NCBI RefSeq assembly: GCF_003130255.1
Contig: NZ_NRCN01000001.1
Span: forward strand, 496,001 to 560,000
Origin: Aggregatibacter kilianii
Lineage (GTDB): Bacteria > Pseudomonadota > Gammaproteobacteria > Enterobacterales > Pasteurellaceae
Direction of reading: 5' to 3'
Length of the DNA stretch: 64,000 nucleotides
In this document: positions 10,170-21,252 of the stretch, in pieces
Layout: every line of letters begins with the position of its first letter
Numbering within the stretch: position 1 is the first letter of the stretch
Notes under the pieces: model-generated
Database searches by the model: none
What the model was told of the DNA's origin: nothing
Seen by the model: only the letters and a program-made list of their open reading frames with translations
Program-made: the position numbers and the translations under genes

Positions 10170-11189
10170 TCATGCTGTGTAGAGGGTTTTATTCGGCTCC
10201 CCACCAATTTCACGGGCTAATTTCGGCACCAAATAACCGGAGGTAATACGTTGTAGTTGTTTGTAGATACTTAGGGCTTGCGCATCATCAAGATAAAAAT
10301 GCGCCGCACCTTCCACCTTATCCAGCAAATGCAAATAATAAGGCAAAATTCCCACTGAAAATAAACGGTCACTCAATGCTTTCAGAATGTAGGCATCGTC
10401 ATTCACATCTTTCAGTAAAACCGATTGGTTTAATAATACGACACCGCAATTCTTTAATTTATCCATGGCATGAGAAAAATCCTCATCAATTTCATTGGCA
10501 TGATTGACATGGGTCACTAAGATTTTTTGCAGACGCGTTTCAGCCAATATCGAACAAAGAGCATCGGTAATCCGTTGCGGAATGACCACCGGCAGACGGG
10601 AATGAATGCGTAGTCGTTTTAAGTGCGGTATGTTTTCCAAGTGTTTTATCAGCCAGTCAAGCTCATGATCTTTTGCCATCAACGGATCACCGCCGGAAAA
10701 AATTACTTCTTCAATTTCAGGATGTTGAGCGATATATTGCAATGCCGTTTGCCAATTTTGCTTCGTCCCCTTATTTTCTTCATAAGGAAAATGGCGGCGA
10801 AAACAATAACGGCAATTCACCGCACATCCAACTTTTACCATAAATAACAAACGGTTATGATATTTATGCAATATATTCGGCACCACATTTTTGTCATCTT
10901 GCTCTTCCAAAGGATCTTTTGAGAACCCTTCAGCCTGCAAAAATTCATCGGCGGAAGACATGACTTGTAAAAATAAGGGATCGCGCGGGTTACCTTTTTC
11001 CATTTTTTCTACGAAAGGCATCGGCACACGCATAGCAAATAATTTTCGCGCTTCAATGTCTTGTTTGAATGGTTCGAAAGGGAGTTCGAGGTGTTGCAAT
11101 AAAATTTTCGGGTCTGAAATTCCGTTTGCGAGATGTTCTAACCAACTTTGTTCTTCTCTAATCGGGATGTTTTGATGTAGAATAGCCAC
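10170..11189 (-). CDS. epmB: EF-P (R)-beta-lysylation pathway aminomutase EpmB
   Basis: Radical-SAM, PLP-dependent lysine 2,3-aminomutase that makes (R)-beta-lysine for attachment to elongation factor P by EpmA. The 339-residue protein carries the CxxxCxxC iron-sulfur motif as C122, C126 and C129 (GCAVNCRYCF). The SAM-binding segment SGGDPLM and the short length typical of EpmB rather than catabolic KamA are also seen. It is transcribed away from efp, the gene of its substrate, across a 33-base gap, which supports the call. The ligase gene epmA is not in the window. Confidence 0.95.
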   Translation of the reverse strand: MAILHQNIPIREEQSWLEHLANGISDPKILLQHLELPFEPFKQDIEARKLFAMRVPMPFVEKMEKGNPRDPLFLQVMSSADEFLQAEGFSKDPLEEQDDKNVVPNILHKYHNRLLFMVKVGCAVNCRYCFRRHFPYEENKGTKQNWQTALQYIAQHPEIEEVIFSGGDPLMAKDHELDWLIKHLENIPHLKRLRIHSRLPVVIPQRITDALCSILAETRLQKILVTHVNHANEIDEDFSHAMDKLKNCGVVLLNQSVLLKDVNDDAYILKALSDRLFSVGILPYYLHLLDKVEGAAHFYLDDAQALSIYKQLQRITSGYLVPKLAREIGGEPNKTLYTA

Positions 11190-11222
11190 TTTTAAAAAAA
11201 CAATCTTTTTCTTGAGGATAAT

Positions 11223-11789
11223 ATGGCTACATATACTACCAGTGATTTCAAACCAGGTCTAAAATTTATGCAAGACGGCGAGCCTTGCGTTATCGTTGAA
11301 AACGAATTTGTTAAACCGGGGAAAGGCCAAGCATTTACACGCACCCGTATTCGTAAATTAATTTCCGGCAAAGTATTGGATGTGAACTTCAAATCCGGTA
11401 CTTCTGTTGAAGCCGCTGATGTTATGGATCTTAACTTAACTTATTCATACAAAGACGATGCATTCTGGTATTTCATGCATCCGGAAACATTTGAACAATA
11501 CTCTGCTGACGCTAAAGCCGTAGGCGATGCGGAAAAATGGTTATTAGACCAAGCGGATTGTATCGTTACCTTATGGAATGGCGCACCAATCACAGTAACT
11601 CCGCCAAATTTCGTTGAATTAGAAATCGTTGACACCGACCCGGGTCTTAAAGGTGATACTGCTGGTACCGGCGGCAAACCGGCAACCTTAAGCACCGGTG
11701 CTGTGGTGAAAGTACCATTATTCGTACAAATCGGTGAAGTGATTCGCGTAGATACCCGCTCCGGCGAATACGTTTCCCGCGTGAAATAA
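11223..11789 (+). CDS. efp: Translation elongation factor P
   Basis: Relieves ribosome stalling at polyproline. The 188-residue protein has the three-domain EF-P layout. The loop VKPGKGQAF presents Lys34, the residue modified with beta-lysine in gammaproteobacteria, which fits the adjacent divergent epm[23 protein letters not shown] in domain III is the family signature (shown here only as its span, residues about 146-167). It has a terminator 32 bases after the stop. Confidence 0.97.
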   Translation: MATYTTSDFKPGLKFMQDGEPCVIVENEFVKPGKGQAFTRTRIRKLISGKVLDVNFKSGTSVEAADVMDLNLTYSYKDDAFWYFMHPETFEQYSADAKAVGDAEKWLLDQADCIVTLWNGAPITVTPPNFVELEIVDTDPGLKGDTAGTGGKPATLSTGAVVKVPLFVQIGEVIRVDTRSGEYVSRVK

Positions 11790-11820
11790 AATCGCGTTCA
11801 TATTTCACAACACATCACAT

Positions 11821-11851
11821 TAGACCCGCCATTTGAGCGGGTCTATTTTTT
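11821..11851 (+). terminator. Terminator after efp
   Basis: TAGACCCGC and GCGGGTCTA form a perfect nine-pair stem around a seven-base loop, followed by seven T. Confidence 0.93.
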
Positions 11852-11972
11852 TGCCGTTTTTCATTACTTTTCTCTTGATTAAATGGCCATTTTGTTCACA
11901 AATCACACACAATCGTATAAAAAATTATTATTTAGAACAAAATAAATAAATTTTAATAATTTTTTATTATTT

Positions 11973-11988
11973 GTGATAATGTTCACAG
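11973..11988 (+). promoter_or_regulatory. Consensus CRP-cAMP site of the tyrosine phenol-lyase gene
   Basis: TGTGA-TAATGT-TCACA matches the CRP consensus TGTGA-N6-TCACA in every fixed position. Its centre (11980.5) lies about 40 bases before the expected transcription start of a promoter with -10 TAGTAT (12009-12014). That is class II activator spacing, so tpl is probably catabolite-controlled. The whole 310-base gap between efp and tpl otherwise holds only AT-rich DNA and a short leader. I see no TyrR box (TGTAAA-N6-TTTACA). Confidence 0.8.
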
Positions 11989-12051
11989 TTATTGAGAAAA
12001 ATTTCTATTAGTATAGCCACAACTCGATGATAGATGTTTGAGAAACGAGTT

Positions 12052-12084
12052 ATGAAAAACATGGACCTTAAAAACTCATCATAG
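12052..12084 (+). other. Possible leader mini-ORF upstream of tpl
   Basis: An ATG at 12052 opens a ten-codon frame (MKNMDLKNSS) that ends at TAG 12082-12084, 15 bases before the tpl start. It lies just after a small inverted repeat, AACTCG (12021-12026) with CGAGTT (12046-12051). It has no tyrosine or tryptophan codon and only a weak ribosome site, so a TnaC-like role is not shown and it may be chance. Confidence 0.2.
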
Positions 12085-13476
<1,392 letters not shown>

Positions 13477-13480
13477 CCAT

Positions 13481-13518
13481 AAAAGCCCTCACTTCGACAG
13501 CGGAGTGAGGGCTTTTTA
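13481..13518 (+). terminator. Terminator after tpl
   Basis: AAAAGCCCTCACTTCG pairs with CGGAGTGAGGGCTTTT (one G-U pair) around a four-base loop. It separates tpl from tyrP, so tyrP needs its own promoter or read-through. Confidence 0.92.
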
Positions 13519-13607
13519 TATTCCGGATAATATTTAACGAAGAAAATGCGAAAACATTCTAATGAGACATTGTTGTTCGATGTATTGTCAAATAAGGAAG
13601 TGATTAG

Positions 13608-13633
13608 CCTTTCTACTTGAATAAGAAAGGAGA
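13608..13633 (+). promoter_or_regulatory. Hairpin overlapping the tyrP ribosome-binding site
   Basis: CCTTTCT (13608-13614) is complementary to AGAAAGG (13624-13630), nine bases apart. The right arm runs into the tyrP Shine-Dalgarno GGAG (13629-13632), so folding would partly mask it. Seven pairs is modest, and a role in control is inferred. Confidence 0.35.
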
Positions 13634-13639
13634 AAGCTT

Positions 13640-14854
13640 ATGAACAAAACATTAGGCAGTACGCTGATCACTTCAGGCACGATGATCGGCGCAGGGATGC
13701 TTGCCATGCCACTGACTTCGGCAGGCATCGGTTTCACGTTTACAGTGGTTCTACTTTGTGCCCTGTGGGTATTACTAACTTACAGTGCACTACTTTTCGT
13801 CGAGGTATATCAAACGGCAGAATATGATGCTGGAATCGGAACCCTCGCAGCCCAGTACTTCGGCAAAGCGGGGCGTATTGTGGCGACAACCGTGTTAATG
13901 GTTTTCCTATTTGCCTTACTTGCCGCTTATGTTACCGGAGGTGGTGGCATACTTGCCTCAACCTTACCGGATTTCACCACACCGGAACTCAAAATGAAAG
14001 GTTCTATTTTGGTGTTTACTGTTTTCTTCGGCATGTTTGTGGTTATCGGAACAAAAATTGTTGATGGTTTTAACCGTATTTTATTCTTCACCATGATTGC
14101 CGCGTTGTTCATCGTATTGGGACTAATGATTCCGGAAATTAAAGTAGATAACTTAATGGCGATGCCAATTGACAATGCTCTACTCATTTCCGCCAGCCCG
14201 GTATTTTTCACCGCATTTGGTTTCCACGGTTCCATTCCTTGCTTAAACAACTATTTGGAAGGCAACGTAAAAGCATTAAGAATATCCATTATTGCAGGTT
14301 CGGCAATCACCTTGATCGGCTATCTTCTTTGGCAATTCTCCACCCATGGTGTACTCAGCCAAACCCGTTTCCTAGAAATTTTAAATAATGACCCAACGTT
14401 AAATGGATTGGTTGAGGCGGTACGGGTCATCACCGGTAGTAGCATGATTGCCACGGTTGTAAAAGTGTTTTCGGCTCTGGCCTTAATCACCTCGTTCTTA
14501 GGCGTAGCGCTAGGTTTGCTTGAATGTATTGAAGACTTATTAAAACGCGCCTTCAACATCAATACCAACAGACTATTTTTGGGTTTCCTAACCTTCCTTC
14601 CACCATTGCTTTTCGCCTTTTTCTACCCGGAGGGATTCATTCTAGCATTGGGTTACGCAGGGCAAATGTTTGCATTCTATGCGGTGGTTTTACCGGCGGC
14701 ATTAGTATGGAAAGCACGACAACAACATCCAAATTTACCATATCGGGTTCCTGGTGGTTCAGGCATTCTTCTTTTGGTCTCTATTCTCGGTGTTATTATC
14801 GTCAGCATCCCATTTTTAATTAAGCTGGGTTATTTACCGGTTGTGGTAGGTTAA
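13640..14854 (+). CDS. tyrP: Tyrosine-specific permease
   Basis: Inner-membrane H+ symporter of the aromatic amino acid (HAAAP) family, 404 residues with about 11 membrane segments. The start (LGSTLITSGTMIGAGMLAMP), GFHGSIPC and FLGVALGLLECIEDL match E. coli TyrP better than Mtr or TnaB. It follows tpl in the same direction with a terminator between them. The pair gives tyrosine uptake and breakdown, which supports the tyrosine specificity of both. The ribosome site AAAGGAG is strong and may be folded into a hairpin. Confidence 0.88.
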   Translation: MNKTLGSTLITSGTMIGAGMLAMPLTSAGIGFTFTVVLLCALWVLLTYSALLFVEVYQTAEYDAGIGTLAAQYFGKAGRIVATTVLMVFLFALLAAYVTGGGGILASTLPDFTTPELKMKGSILVFTVFFGMFVVIGTKIVDGFNRILFFTMIAALFIVLGLMIPEIKVDNLMAMPIDNALLISASPVFFTAFGFHGSIPCLNNYLEGNVKALRISIIAGSAITLIGYLLWQFSTHGVLSQTRFLEILNNDPTLNGLVEAVRVITGSSMIATVVKVFSALALITSFLGVALGLLECIEDLLKRAFNINTNRLFLGFLTFLPPLLFAFFYPEGFILALGYAGQMFAFYAVVLPAALVWKARQQHPNLPYRVPGGSGILLLVSILGVIIVSIPFLIKLGYLPVVVG

Positions 14855-14855
14855 A

Positions 14856-14897
14856 AAAAATTGACATTCTAACCGCACTTTAGGATGTCAATTTTTC
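14856..14897. terminator. Bidirectional terminator containing an uptake signal
   Basis: AAAAATTGACAT (14856-14867) pairs with ATGTCAATTTTT (14885-14896). The loop holds one uptake signal, ACCGCACTT. It can serve tyrP on the plus strand and the regulator on the minus strand. Confidence 0.8.
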
Positions 14898-15574
14898 TAT
14901 TCTTTATTTTTAATTAATTTCAAATGCCGATAAACACTTGGCACCGACATTTTTAAAAATGTCGCTACAATAGGAATAGCACCCTTTATATTAAAAATAC
15001 CTTTGTCAAATAACACCTTAATTGAATGTTCCTTTTGTCTTAAGGTTAAGTTTTTGTCAGTATCCAGTGACATTAAATCGATATATTCCGATAAAATTTC
15101 CTCAATGGAATGTTCTAATTTTTCTTTACTGGTGATTTCTGACTCTTCACTATTATTTAATGCAGGATCGATACCTAGCGCATTCACAAAACTGCCTAAA
15201 TTTTCCAGTGAGATTAATTTCGACATTGTTTCTACCAGCTCGGAAGTATCGTGGTTAATACACAATATCCCCTCTAGTTTATCGCCGTTTTTAATAAAAA
15301 ATGTAGAACCGCGAATCATCTTATCGGAATCGGCCACCGCCTTATAGTTAAAGATAAAATCCTTATCCAAATACACTTTTTCCTGCAACATATTCGAAGC
15401 GAAAGAACTGAGCGGAGAAGATAATGTTCGGCCGCTCACATGACTATTGGCAATAGCCTCCATTGAGGCTTTATTCTTTTCAAAGGAATGAAAAACAACT
15501 TCGTATTTAGGCCCCAACACATTACCTAAAAAATGTGTCAAACCAATAAAATATTTCTTTTGAACATTATTCAT
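14897..15574 (-). CDS. YheO-type PAS/HTH transcriptional regulator
   Basis: A 225-residue protein with an N-terminal YheO-like PAS domain (residues about 8-115: LGPKYEVVFHSFEKN and LEGILCINHDTSELV) and a C-terminal HTH_22 DNA-binding region (about 170-222, ending SVPSVYRHLKLIKNK). This is the DauR/YheO group, often tied to amino-acid use. It converges on tyrP, sharing its terminator, so control of tpl and tyrP is a reasonable guess from position only. The gene has its own sigma-70-like promoter and is more AT-rich in codon use than its neighbours. Confidence 0.8.
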   Translation of the reverse strand: MNNVQKKYFIGLTHFLGNVLGPKYEVVFHSFEKNKASMEAIANSHVSGRTLSSPLSSFASNMLQEKVYLDKDFIFNYKAVADSDKMIRGSTFFIKNGDKLEGILCINHDTSELVETMSKLISLENLGSFVNALGIDPALNNSEESEITSKEKLEHSIEEILSEYIDLMSLDTDKNLTLRQKEHSIKVLFDKGIFNIKGAIPIVATFLKMSVPSVYRHLKLIKNKE

Positions 15575-15604
15575 AACTTACACCCCAATAATCGCCAATA
15601 ATTT

Positions 15605-15632
15605 ATTCTATACCCATCCCATTTAATCGCAA
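15605..15632 (-). promoter_or_regulatory. Sigma-70-like promoter of the YheO-type regulator
   Basis: On the minus strand, TTGCGA (15632-15627) and TAGAAT (15610-15605) are 16 bases apart, and the start codon follows about 30 bases later. Confidence 0.55.
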
Positions 15633-15658
15633 ATAATAAATAAAGTATCGGCCTCTCA

Positions 15659-16165
15659 TCAAACCTGATATTTTGTTTTATCGCCAATATCAAAGTGGAA
15701 TGGCATACGCCATTTTTGGATGCTTAAAACTAAAATAAGAATACCTGTGATAAAAGACAGTAACGTGCTAAGCCAAATGACGTGAAAAACCCAACTAAAC
15801 CACAATAATGCGAAAAAAATCGGTTGTAGATTCAACGCAAATACGCGGAAACAAAAATATTCCTTATAACTCAATCCGCCCAACACTAAAAATGCCGCGC
15901 CCAACGCCAACAGTGGAAAGCCCAAAATTTGACACAGCAGACCAAGCCACATGGCAAATTGAAAAATGAAACGAAAATTTTTCATATATAGATGCACGCA
16001 GGAAGCGCACAATGTCGCCGCAATTAATAGCCCAATTTGCGCCGTTTCCGGATACCACGGCAATATAAACAACATCGGTGCCGCCAAACAGAAACCCGAG
16101 CGATATAGAATTACCGTTATATAATCCCAAACATCCATAGGGGATTTAATATGTGGATCAGCCAT
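15659..16165 (-). CDS. DUF2301-like integral membrane protein
   Basis: A 168-residue protein, mostly hydrophobic, with five or six membrane segments and short polar ends. I place it tentatively with the DUF2301/COG5413 group of small membrane proteins of unknown function, based on the N-terminal segment ([16 protein letters not shown]) and general layout. Its start overlaps the end of lpxH by eight bases, so the two are probably translationally coupled. That position suggests an envelope-related role, but no function is shown by the sequence. Confidence 0.65.
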   Translation of the reverse strand: MADPHIKSPMDVWDYITVILYRSGFCLAAPMLFILPWYPETAQIGLLIAATLCASCVHLYMKNFRFIFQFAMWLGLLCQILGFPLLALGAAFLVLGGLSYKEYFCFRVFALNLQPIFFALLWFSWVFHVIWLSTLLSFITGILILVLSIQKWRMPFHFDIGDKTKYQV

Positions 16166-16889
16166 TTTCTCTCCTTAAATTATCATTAATAAATTGAATC
16201 GCATTCGGAGTCACTTCCAAAATAGAAGATGTCTCGCCCCAATCGCCTAACACAATGCGGGTAAAGTGCGGTGGAATTTCGTGGCGTTTTTGTCGATGAG
16301 TATGCCCGTGAATCATTTGTGTAACATTAAATTTATGAAAGATTTGCAACACAAAATCTGCATTGACATCCATAATTTCTGTTGGTTTATATTGTTTATC
16401 CTGCCGACTTTTCGCCCGAATTTTCTCGGCGATTTTTAACCGCACTTTTAACGGCAAATGTAAAAATAACCACTGCCGCCATTTTTGATGGACTTTTTTG
16501 CGATACTGTTGATATTTCACATCATCCACACACAATGTATCACCATGACACAACAACGTCGGCACGCCGTATAAATCAATCACTTGATATGTCGGTAAAA
16601 TTGTTAAACCGCAAGCCTGGGCGAATGCCTGACCAATTAAGAAATCACGGTTTCCATGTTGGAAATAACATTGTACGCCTTGTTCTGTCAGATTTTTTAT
16701 CAGTTCTTGTACTTCACTGATGAGCTCGGATTTCTCATCATCACCAATCCAAAAATCAAATAAATCGCCCAAAATATAGAGTTTTTCCGCTTGCGGTGCT
16801 TGTTCCAACATAAATTGACGGAAAAGCTGCGTTAAGTGCGGTCGATTTTCGGTGAGATGTAAATCCGCAATAAAATACGTTTTTTGCAT
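16158..16889 (-). CDS. lpxH: UDP-2,3-diacylglucosamine pyrophosphatase LpxH
   Basis: Fourth step of lipid A synthesis: releases UMP from UDP-2,3-diacylglucosamine at the inner membrane. Calcineurin-like phosphoesterase motifs are all present: [23 protein letters not shown] and GHTHRQ. The start at 16889 ([12 protein letters not shown]) matches the family; an in-frame ATG at 16904 adds five residues (MNDIL) and cannot be excluded because neither has a clear ribosome site. It is divergent from plsC and overlaps the downstream membrane protein gene. Confidence 0.95.
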   Translation of the reverse strand: MQKTYFIADLHLTENRPHLTQLFRQFMLEQAPQAEKLYILGDLFDFWIGDDEKSELISEVQELIKNLTEQGVQCYFQHGNRDFLIGQAFAQACGLTILPTYQVIDLYGVPTLLCHGDTLCVDDVKYQQYRKKVHQKWRQWLFLHLPLKVRLKIAEKIRAKSRQDKQYKPTEIMDVNADFVLQIFHKFNVTQMIHGHTHRQKRHEIPPHFTRIVLGDWGETSSILEVTPNAIQFINDNLRRENG

Positions 16890-16997
16890 AAGAATATCAT
16901 TCAAAAATTTTTAGCTAGATTAGCATATTTAGCAGTTATTAATACACATATTCCGTTAATTTAGCTATACTTAGGCAAATTTTTAAGGGGCTTTATC

Positions 16998-17741
16998 ATG
17001 TTAAAAATCGCCAGAATTTTCATTATTATTATTTGCTGTATTCTGATTTGTGTTTTAGGCACAATCTACTCTTTCATCCGTTTCCGTAACCCAAGTAACG
17101 TAGGCATTTTTGCCCGTTGGTTCGGACGCCTGCATCCATTATTCGGTTTAAAAGTCGAACACCGCTACCCCGCTAACGTGAATCAAATCGGACGTTGTAT
17201 TTATATCGGTAACCATCAAAATAACTACGATATGGTCACCATTTCCTACATGGTTATGCCACGCACCGTCAGCGTAGGCAAAAAAAGCCTGATTTGGGTG
17301 CCATTTTTCGGCATTTTATATTGGGCAACCGGTAACATTTTCTTAGATCGCGATAATCGTTCTAAAGCGCATAACACCATGACCGAACTCGCCCGTCGCA
17401 TTAACGAAGATAATCTGTCCATTTGGATGTTCCCTGAAGGTACCCGTAGTCGCGGACGTGGTTTGTTACCGTTTAAAACCGGCGCCTTTCATGCTGCTAT
17501 TGCCGCCGGCGTGCCGATTGTACCTGTGGTTTGCTCCACAACACACAATAAAATCGATTTAAATCGTTGGGATAACGGTAAAGTTATTTGTGAAATGTTG
17601 GAACCGATTGATGTATCAGGCTATACCCGTGACAATGTGCGCGAACTGGCGGAATATTGCCACGATCTGATGCAAAAACGCATTAACGAGTTAGATCAAG
17701 AAATCGCTCAAACGCAATGCTCAGAGAATAAGCAGGCTTAA
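16998..17741 (+). CDS. plsC: 1-acyl-sn-glycerol-3-phosphate acyltransferase
   Basis: Makes phosphatidic acid by acylating lysophosphatidic acid at the inner membrane. The 247-residue protein has an N-terminal membrane segment. The catalytic NHxxxxD box is present as H73 and D78 (GNHQNNYDM), and the substrate box FPEGTR is at residues 145-150. The ribosome site AAGGGG lies before the start. Its stop directly abuts the ftsP start, so they form an operon. Confidence 0.95.
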   Translation: MLKIARIFIIIICCILICVLGTIYSFIRFRNPSNVGIFARWFGRLHPLFGLKVEHRYPANVNQIGRCIYIGNHQNNYDMVTISYMVMPRTVSVGKKSLIWVPFFGILYWATGNIFLDRDNRSKAHNTMTELARRINEDNLSIWMFPEGTRSRGRGLLPFKTGAFHAAIAAGVPIVPVVCSTTHNKIDLNRWDNGKVICEMLEPIDVSGYTRDNVRELAEYCHDLMQKRINELDQEIAQTQCSENKQA

Positions 17742-19154
17742 ATGAAAAACTGTTCCCGTCGTCAGCTGTTAAAAACAACTTTATTTTCTACCGCACTTTT
17801 CAGTGTGCCGGCCCCCTTGTTAGCAGCAACACGCCCCTCGTTGACGATTCCGCCGTTGTTTGAAACGCGACGGGGGAAACCGATTTTCCTCAATTTACAA
17901 AATACGCAAGCGCCGTTATTGCCCGGAAAACGTACAGAGGTTTGGGGGTTTAATGGGGCATATTTAGGCCCGACCATTAAAATTAAAAAAGATGATTTTG
18001 CCAAACTTAACTGGAAAAATAACTTGCCACAATTTGTTGCCATGAACATTCAAGGGTTACAGGCCTCCGGCGAACTCATAGGTGGCATCGCCAAAAATTT
18101 GCAAAAAGACGAAACTTGGGCACCAATCATTCCCATCACCCAAGCGCCATCCACCTGTTGGTATCACGCTTGTACCCTTGCCAATTCTGCCTATCAAACC
18201 TATCGCGGGTTGGTCGGATTATGGATGATTGAAGATAAAGAAAGTACTAAACTCGGTCTACCGCAAAAATACGGCGTAGACGACATTCCCTTGATTCTCC
18301 AAGACATGCAGTTGAACACCGAAGGCGCACAACTGTTCCAACAACATCAAGGCCGTTTTATTGGTGAACGCTTGTTCGTGAATGGCCAAGAAGCACCTTA
18401 TCTCACCGTGCCTCGCGGGTTAGTACGATTGCGCGTACTCAATGCTTCTCTTTCCCGTACTTATGAATTACGTTTTGATGATGAGCGGGAATTCACCCTT
18501 ATCGCACAAGATCTCGGTTTCCTGCCGCAAGGCCAAAAACGTAATGTGGTCATGCTTGCACCAAGTGAGCGTGTAGAAATTTTGGTGGACTTAAATGACG
18601 GTGAAAACGTCAGCCTAATCACCGGCAAAAAACGGGGCATTTTAGATAAAATCAGTCACTTCTTTGGTTCTGATGGTGAATTAATTGATAACACCATTTT
18701 GGAATTACGCCCGGAAGGTCTCGCCGGTGCTTTTGAGAAAAAAGAACAAACGTGGAAATTTAACACAGACGCACCGAGCCTATTATCGGCTAAAGTTCAA
18801 CAAGAACGCGCTTTTCATATTGATGTCGGCAACGCCACCATCAACAAAAACCGCTTAGATCCTCGCCGTTTGGATGTTTCCGCCAAATTAGGCAGTGTGG
18901 AACGCTGGACCTTAAGCGCATCCTCACCTGTAGGCTTTGCCATTCGGGGTGCCAAATTTATTGTTGAATCTGTCAATGGCAAGGCCTTAGAAGCAAGTGA
19001 AATCGGTTGGAAGGACAGCGTATTAATCAACGGCAAAGTGTCCATTTTAGTAAAATTTGAAAACACCTCATCCAACAATTACCCGTTCACTTTCGGCGCT
19101 TCCGACTTAATGTTAGCCGATAAAGGTTGCATAGGATTGATGTTGGTGCAATAA
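17742..19154 (+). CDS. ftsP: Cell division protein FtsP (SufI), multicopper-oxidase-like
   Basis: Periplasmic septal-ring protein that stabilises the divisome under stress. The 470-residue precursor has a Tat signal with SRRQLLK at residues 5-11, a hydrophobic stretch and cleavage near LLAA. Three cupredoxin-type domains follow. The copper-ligand His-x-His motifs of true multicopper oxidases are missing (WYHACTLA and YPFTFGASD stand where such motifs would be), as in E. coli FtsP. The start codon follows the plsC stop without a gap. The pair plsC-ftsP is kept in related genomes. Confidence 0.92.
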   Translation: MKNCSRRQLLKTTLFSTALFSVPAPLLAATRPSLTIPPLFETRRGKPIFLNLQNTQAPLLPGKRTEVWGFNGAYLGPTIKIKKDDFAKLNWKNNLPQFVAMNIQGLQASGELIGGIAKNLQKDETWAPIIPITQAPSTCWYHACTLANSAYQTYRGLVGLWMIEDKESTKLGLPQKYGVDDIPLILQDMQLNTEGAQLFQQHQGRFIGERLFVNGQEAPYLTVPRGLVRLRVLNASLSRTYELRFDDEREFTLIAQDLGFLPQGQKRNVVMLAPSERVEILVDLNDGENVSLITGKKRGILDKISHFFGSDGELIDNTILELRPEGLAGAFEKKEQTWKFNTDAPSLLSAKVQQERAFHIDVGNATINKNRLDPRRLDVSAKLGSVERWTLSASSPVGFAIRGAKFIVESVNGKALEASEIGWKDSVLINGKVSILVKFENTSSNNYPFTFGASDLMLADKGCIGLMLVQ

Positions 19155-19163
19155 AAATAACAA

Positions 19164-19212
19164 AAAAACCGACCGCACTTTGATATTCAAGCATTAAGTG
19201 CGGTCGGTTTTT
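19164..19212. terminator. Bidirectional terminator made of two inverted uptake signals
   Basis: AAAAACCGACCGCACTT (19164-19180) is fully complementary to AAGTGCGGTCGGTTTTT (19196-19212), 15 bases apart. Both arms contain the 9-base uptake signal. It lies between convergent ftsP and the EamA transporter gene and has T runs in both directions. Confidence 0.93.
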
Positions 19213-19225
19213 CTTGTCTTTTTTG

Positions 19226-20089
19226 TTAGCTTGCGCGTCGAATCAAACGCGGATAAACACTCGAAATTAATGTGGTGGCGATTACCGCTAAAATTCCCAA
19301 CCAAGACAATGGGCTAATGTTTTCGCCCAATAATAATACCGCCAAAATAATAGCGAATACCGGTTCTAGAGAAACCAAAATCCCCGCTAGGTTGGAATCC
19401 ACACTATTAATCCCCTTGTTCCACAAATAATACGCCAACCAACTGCAACCGATACCAATATAAAGCAAACCTGCAACACCTTGCCAATTCCAATGAATTT
19501 GCCAGCTTTCGGTAAGCCAAAGGGTGAAAGGAATACAGGTTATCGTGCCAAACACAATGCTGCTGGTGGTATAAACTTGCGCGGTTAATTGTATGATAAC
19601 TTTTTGCGTCCAACGCAAGCACGAAGCAAATACCACGCCGGCAAGCAACACCAAACTACACCCGAACAGGCTGATATTGCCCGTTTCTTCGCCACCATAA
19701 ATCAACATGACCACGCCGAGGAATGCGATCAAACCAAAAATCCAGTGATGGGTTTGGGCTTTGTCGCCAAAGAAAAAATGCCCAATAAGCACCACCAAGA
19801 AAGGCTCCAACCCTAGCATGGTTGACGCGCTGGATGCGGAAGTGTGACTTAAACCAATAAATTGCAACAAAAAAATCGCAGGGTAATTCAAAAACCCGAG
19901 CCACCACACTTGCGGACGTACTTCTTTTGGCACACGTTTCCAAACGCGCATAAACATCGGCAACACAATCACGGTGGCAATTAATAAGCGTAATTGCACC
20001 ATCAACACCGGATCCAACATGGTGTAGGTGTATTTACCGGCAACGAAAGAACTGCTCCATAAAAATAATGCGATGAGAATGTAGCGCAT
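19226..20089 (-). CDS. EamA/DMT-family transporter
   Basis: A 287-residue inner-membrane protein with ten hydrophobic segments arranged as two repeats of five, the EamA (DUF6) drug/metabolite transporter fold. SSSFVAGKYTYTMLDPV near the start and GWYLW-like repeats near the end (SWLAYYLWNKG, LSWLGILAVI) fit the family. Members export amino acids, metabolites or drugs; the substrate is not evident. It is a single gene convergent with ftsP. Confidence 0.85.
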   Translation of the reverse strand: MRYILIALFLWSSSFVAGKYTYTMLDPVLMVQLRLLIATVIVLPMFMRVWKRVPKEVRPQVWWLGFLNYPAIFLLQFIGLSHTSASSASTMLGLEPFLVVLIGHFFFGDKAQTHHWIFGLIAFLGVVMLIYGGEETGNISLFGCSLVLLAGVVFASCLRWTQKVIIQLTAQVYTTSSIVFGTITCIPFTLWLTESWQIHWNWQGVAGLLYIGIGCSWLAYYLWNKGINSVDSNLAGILVSLEPVFAIILAVLLLGENISPLSWLGILAVIATTLISSVYPRLIRRAS

Positions 20090-20181
20090 GGGATTCCTTA
20101 TAAAACAGAGGGGGTTAAATAACTATTGTAGTGCGCTTTTAAGGTAGCGTAAACGAGGGAAAAGGGTTTATTTTTTGAGAA

Positions 20182-20220
20182 AAGTGCGGTCATTTTTTTA
20201 AGTATTTTTTGACCGCACTT
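20182..20220. repeat. Inverted pair of uptake signals, possible hairpin
   Basis: AAGTGCGGTCA (20182-20192) is complementary to TGACCGCACTT (20210-20220). The loop is T-rich, but neither side has a good T run, so it is a weak terminator for pflA at best. The flanking stretch 20098-20347 has no convincing gene. Confidence 0.6.
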
Positions 20221-20347
20221 ATTAGATTTCGCTTGGTCACACACACTTTCTAGACTGTGCTTGTAATACATTGATATAAAAATAAAAAGGCACGCGTTAG
20301 GAAACACGCGCCATCAGTTTTTTTAGCTCAGACAATAGTTATTCCGA

Positions 20348-21088
20348 TTAATATTTAACAACATGACCGTAACTTTCAAGAATAGTCTTAATGTGCTCTA
20401 AGGATTCTTTTGTCGGTGGTTTTACGTCTTCCAATTCGTATTTTTCGCCCATAGCTGCCCATTTATGCGCGCCTAAGCGGTGATATGGCAACAACTCCAC
20501 TTTTTCAATATTGGTCATGCCTTCAATGAATTTTCCCAATAAATGTATGTCATTATCGGAATCCGTATAACCCGGCACTACCACATAGCGAACCCATACC
20601 CGTTGGTTACGTTTTTGCAGGTATTTGGCAAATTCAAGGGTGCGTTTATTAGGTACACCGATAAGAATTTGATGTACTTCGTCGTTAAGTTCTTTCAAAT
20701 CTAACAACACTAAGTCGGTGACATCCATGAGTTCATCAATGACATGATCATAATGGCGAACAAAACCATTGGTATCCAAGCAGGTGCTGATGCCTTCTTT
20801 TTTACAGGCACGGAACCAATCTCGCACAAATTCCGCCTGTAAAATTGCCTCACCACCGGAGGCCGTCACGCCACCGCCGGAGGCATTCATAAAATGACGA
20901 TAACTCACCACTTCTTTCATTAATTCTTCCACGGTGACTTCTTTGCCGCCGTGTAGATCCCAAGTATCGCGGTTATGGCAATACTTGCAACGCATTAAAC
21001 AGCCTTGCAAAAACAGAATAAAACGAATGCCCGGCCCATCAACGGTGCCGCAAGATTCATAAGAGTGGATTCTTCCTACAACTGACAT
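20348..21088 (-). CDS. pflA: Pyruvate formate-lyase activating enzyme
   Basis: Radical-SAM enzyme that installs the glycyl radical on PflB (and on GrcA) under anaerobic conditions. The 246-residue protein carries the CxxxCxxC cluster motif as C30, C34 and C37 ([12 protein letters not shown]), and GGEAILQ for SAM binding. It follows pflB on the same strand after 164 bases that include a terminator-like hairpin and an uptake signal, so it is partly uncoupled from pflB. Confidence 0.96.
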   Translation of the reverse strand: MSVVGRIHSYESCGTVDGPGIRFILFLQGCLMRCKYCHNRDTWDLHGGKEVTVEELMKEVVSYRHFMNASGGGVTASGGEAILQAEFVRDWFRACKKEGISTCLDTNGFVRHYDHVIDELMDVTDLVLLDLKELNDEVHQILIGVPNKRTLEFAKYLQKRNQRVWVRYVVVPGYTDSDNDIHLLGKFIEGMTNIEKVELLPYHRLGAHKWAAMGEKYELEDVKPPTKESLEHIKTILESYGHVVKY

Positions 21089-21189
21089 GTATTCCTCAAT
21101 AATTTGCCATGGTATCGTTAAAAGTGCGGTCGTTTTCGTAAGTGTTTTTTGAGTGACTTCTTTAACGTTCGTAAAATGGATATGTCCCT

Positions 21190-21228
21190 AAAAAATCAGA
21201 CCGCTTACCTTACGGTAAGCGGCTGAAA
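21190..21228 (-). terminator. Terminator between pflB and pflA
   Basis: On the minus strand CCGCTTACC and GGTAAGCGG form a nine-pair stem around a four-base loop, followed by TCTGATTTTTT. It begins about 25 bases after the pflB stop and should lower read-through into pflA. Confidence 0.8.
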
Positions 21229-21252
21229 TATTAACACAGTTTTATCACGAAA

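Noticed and set aside
20098-20307. Small minus-strand coding frame of 69 codons
   Set aside because: It is made largely of the inverted uptake signals and their T/A-rich loop, and it has no ribosome site or recognisable domain.
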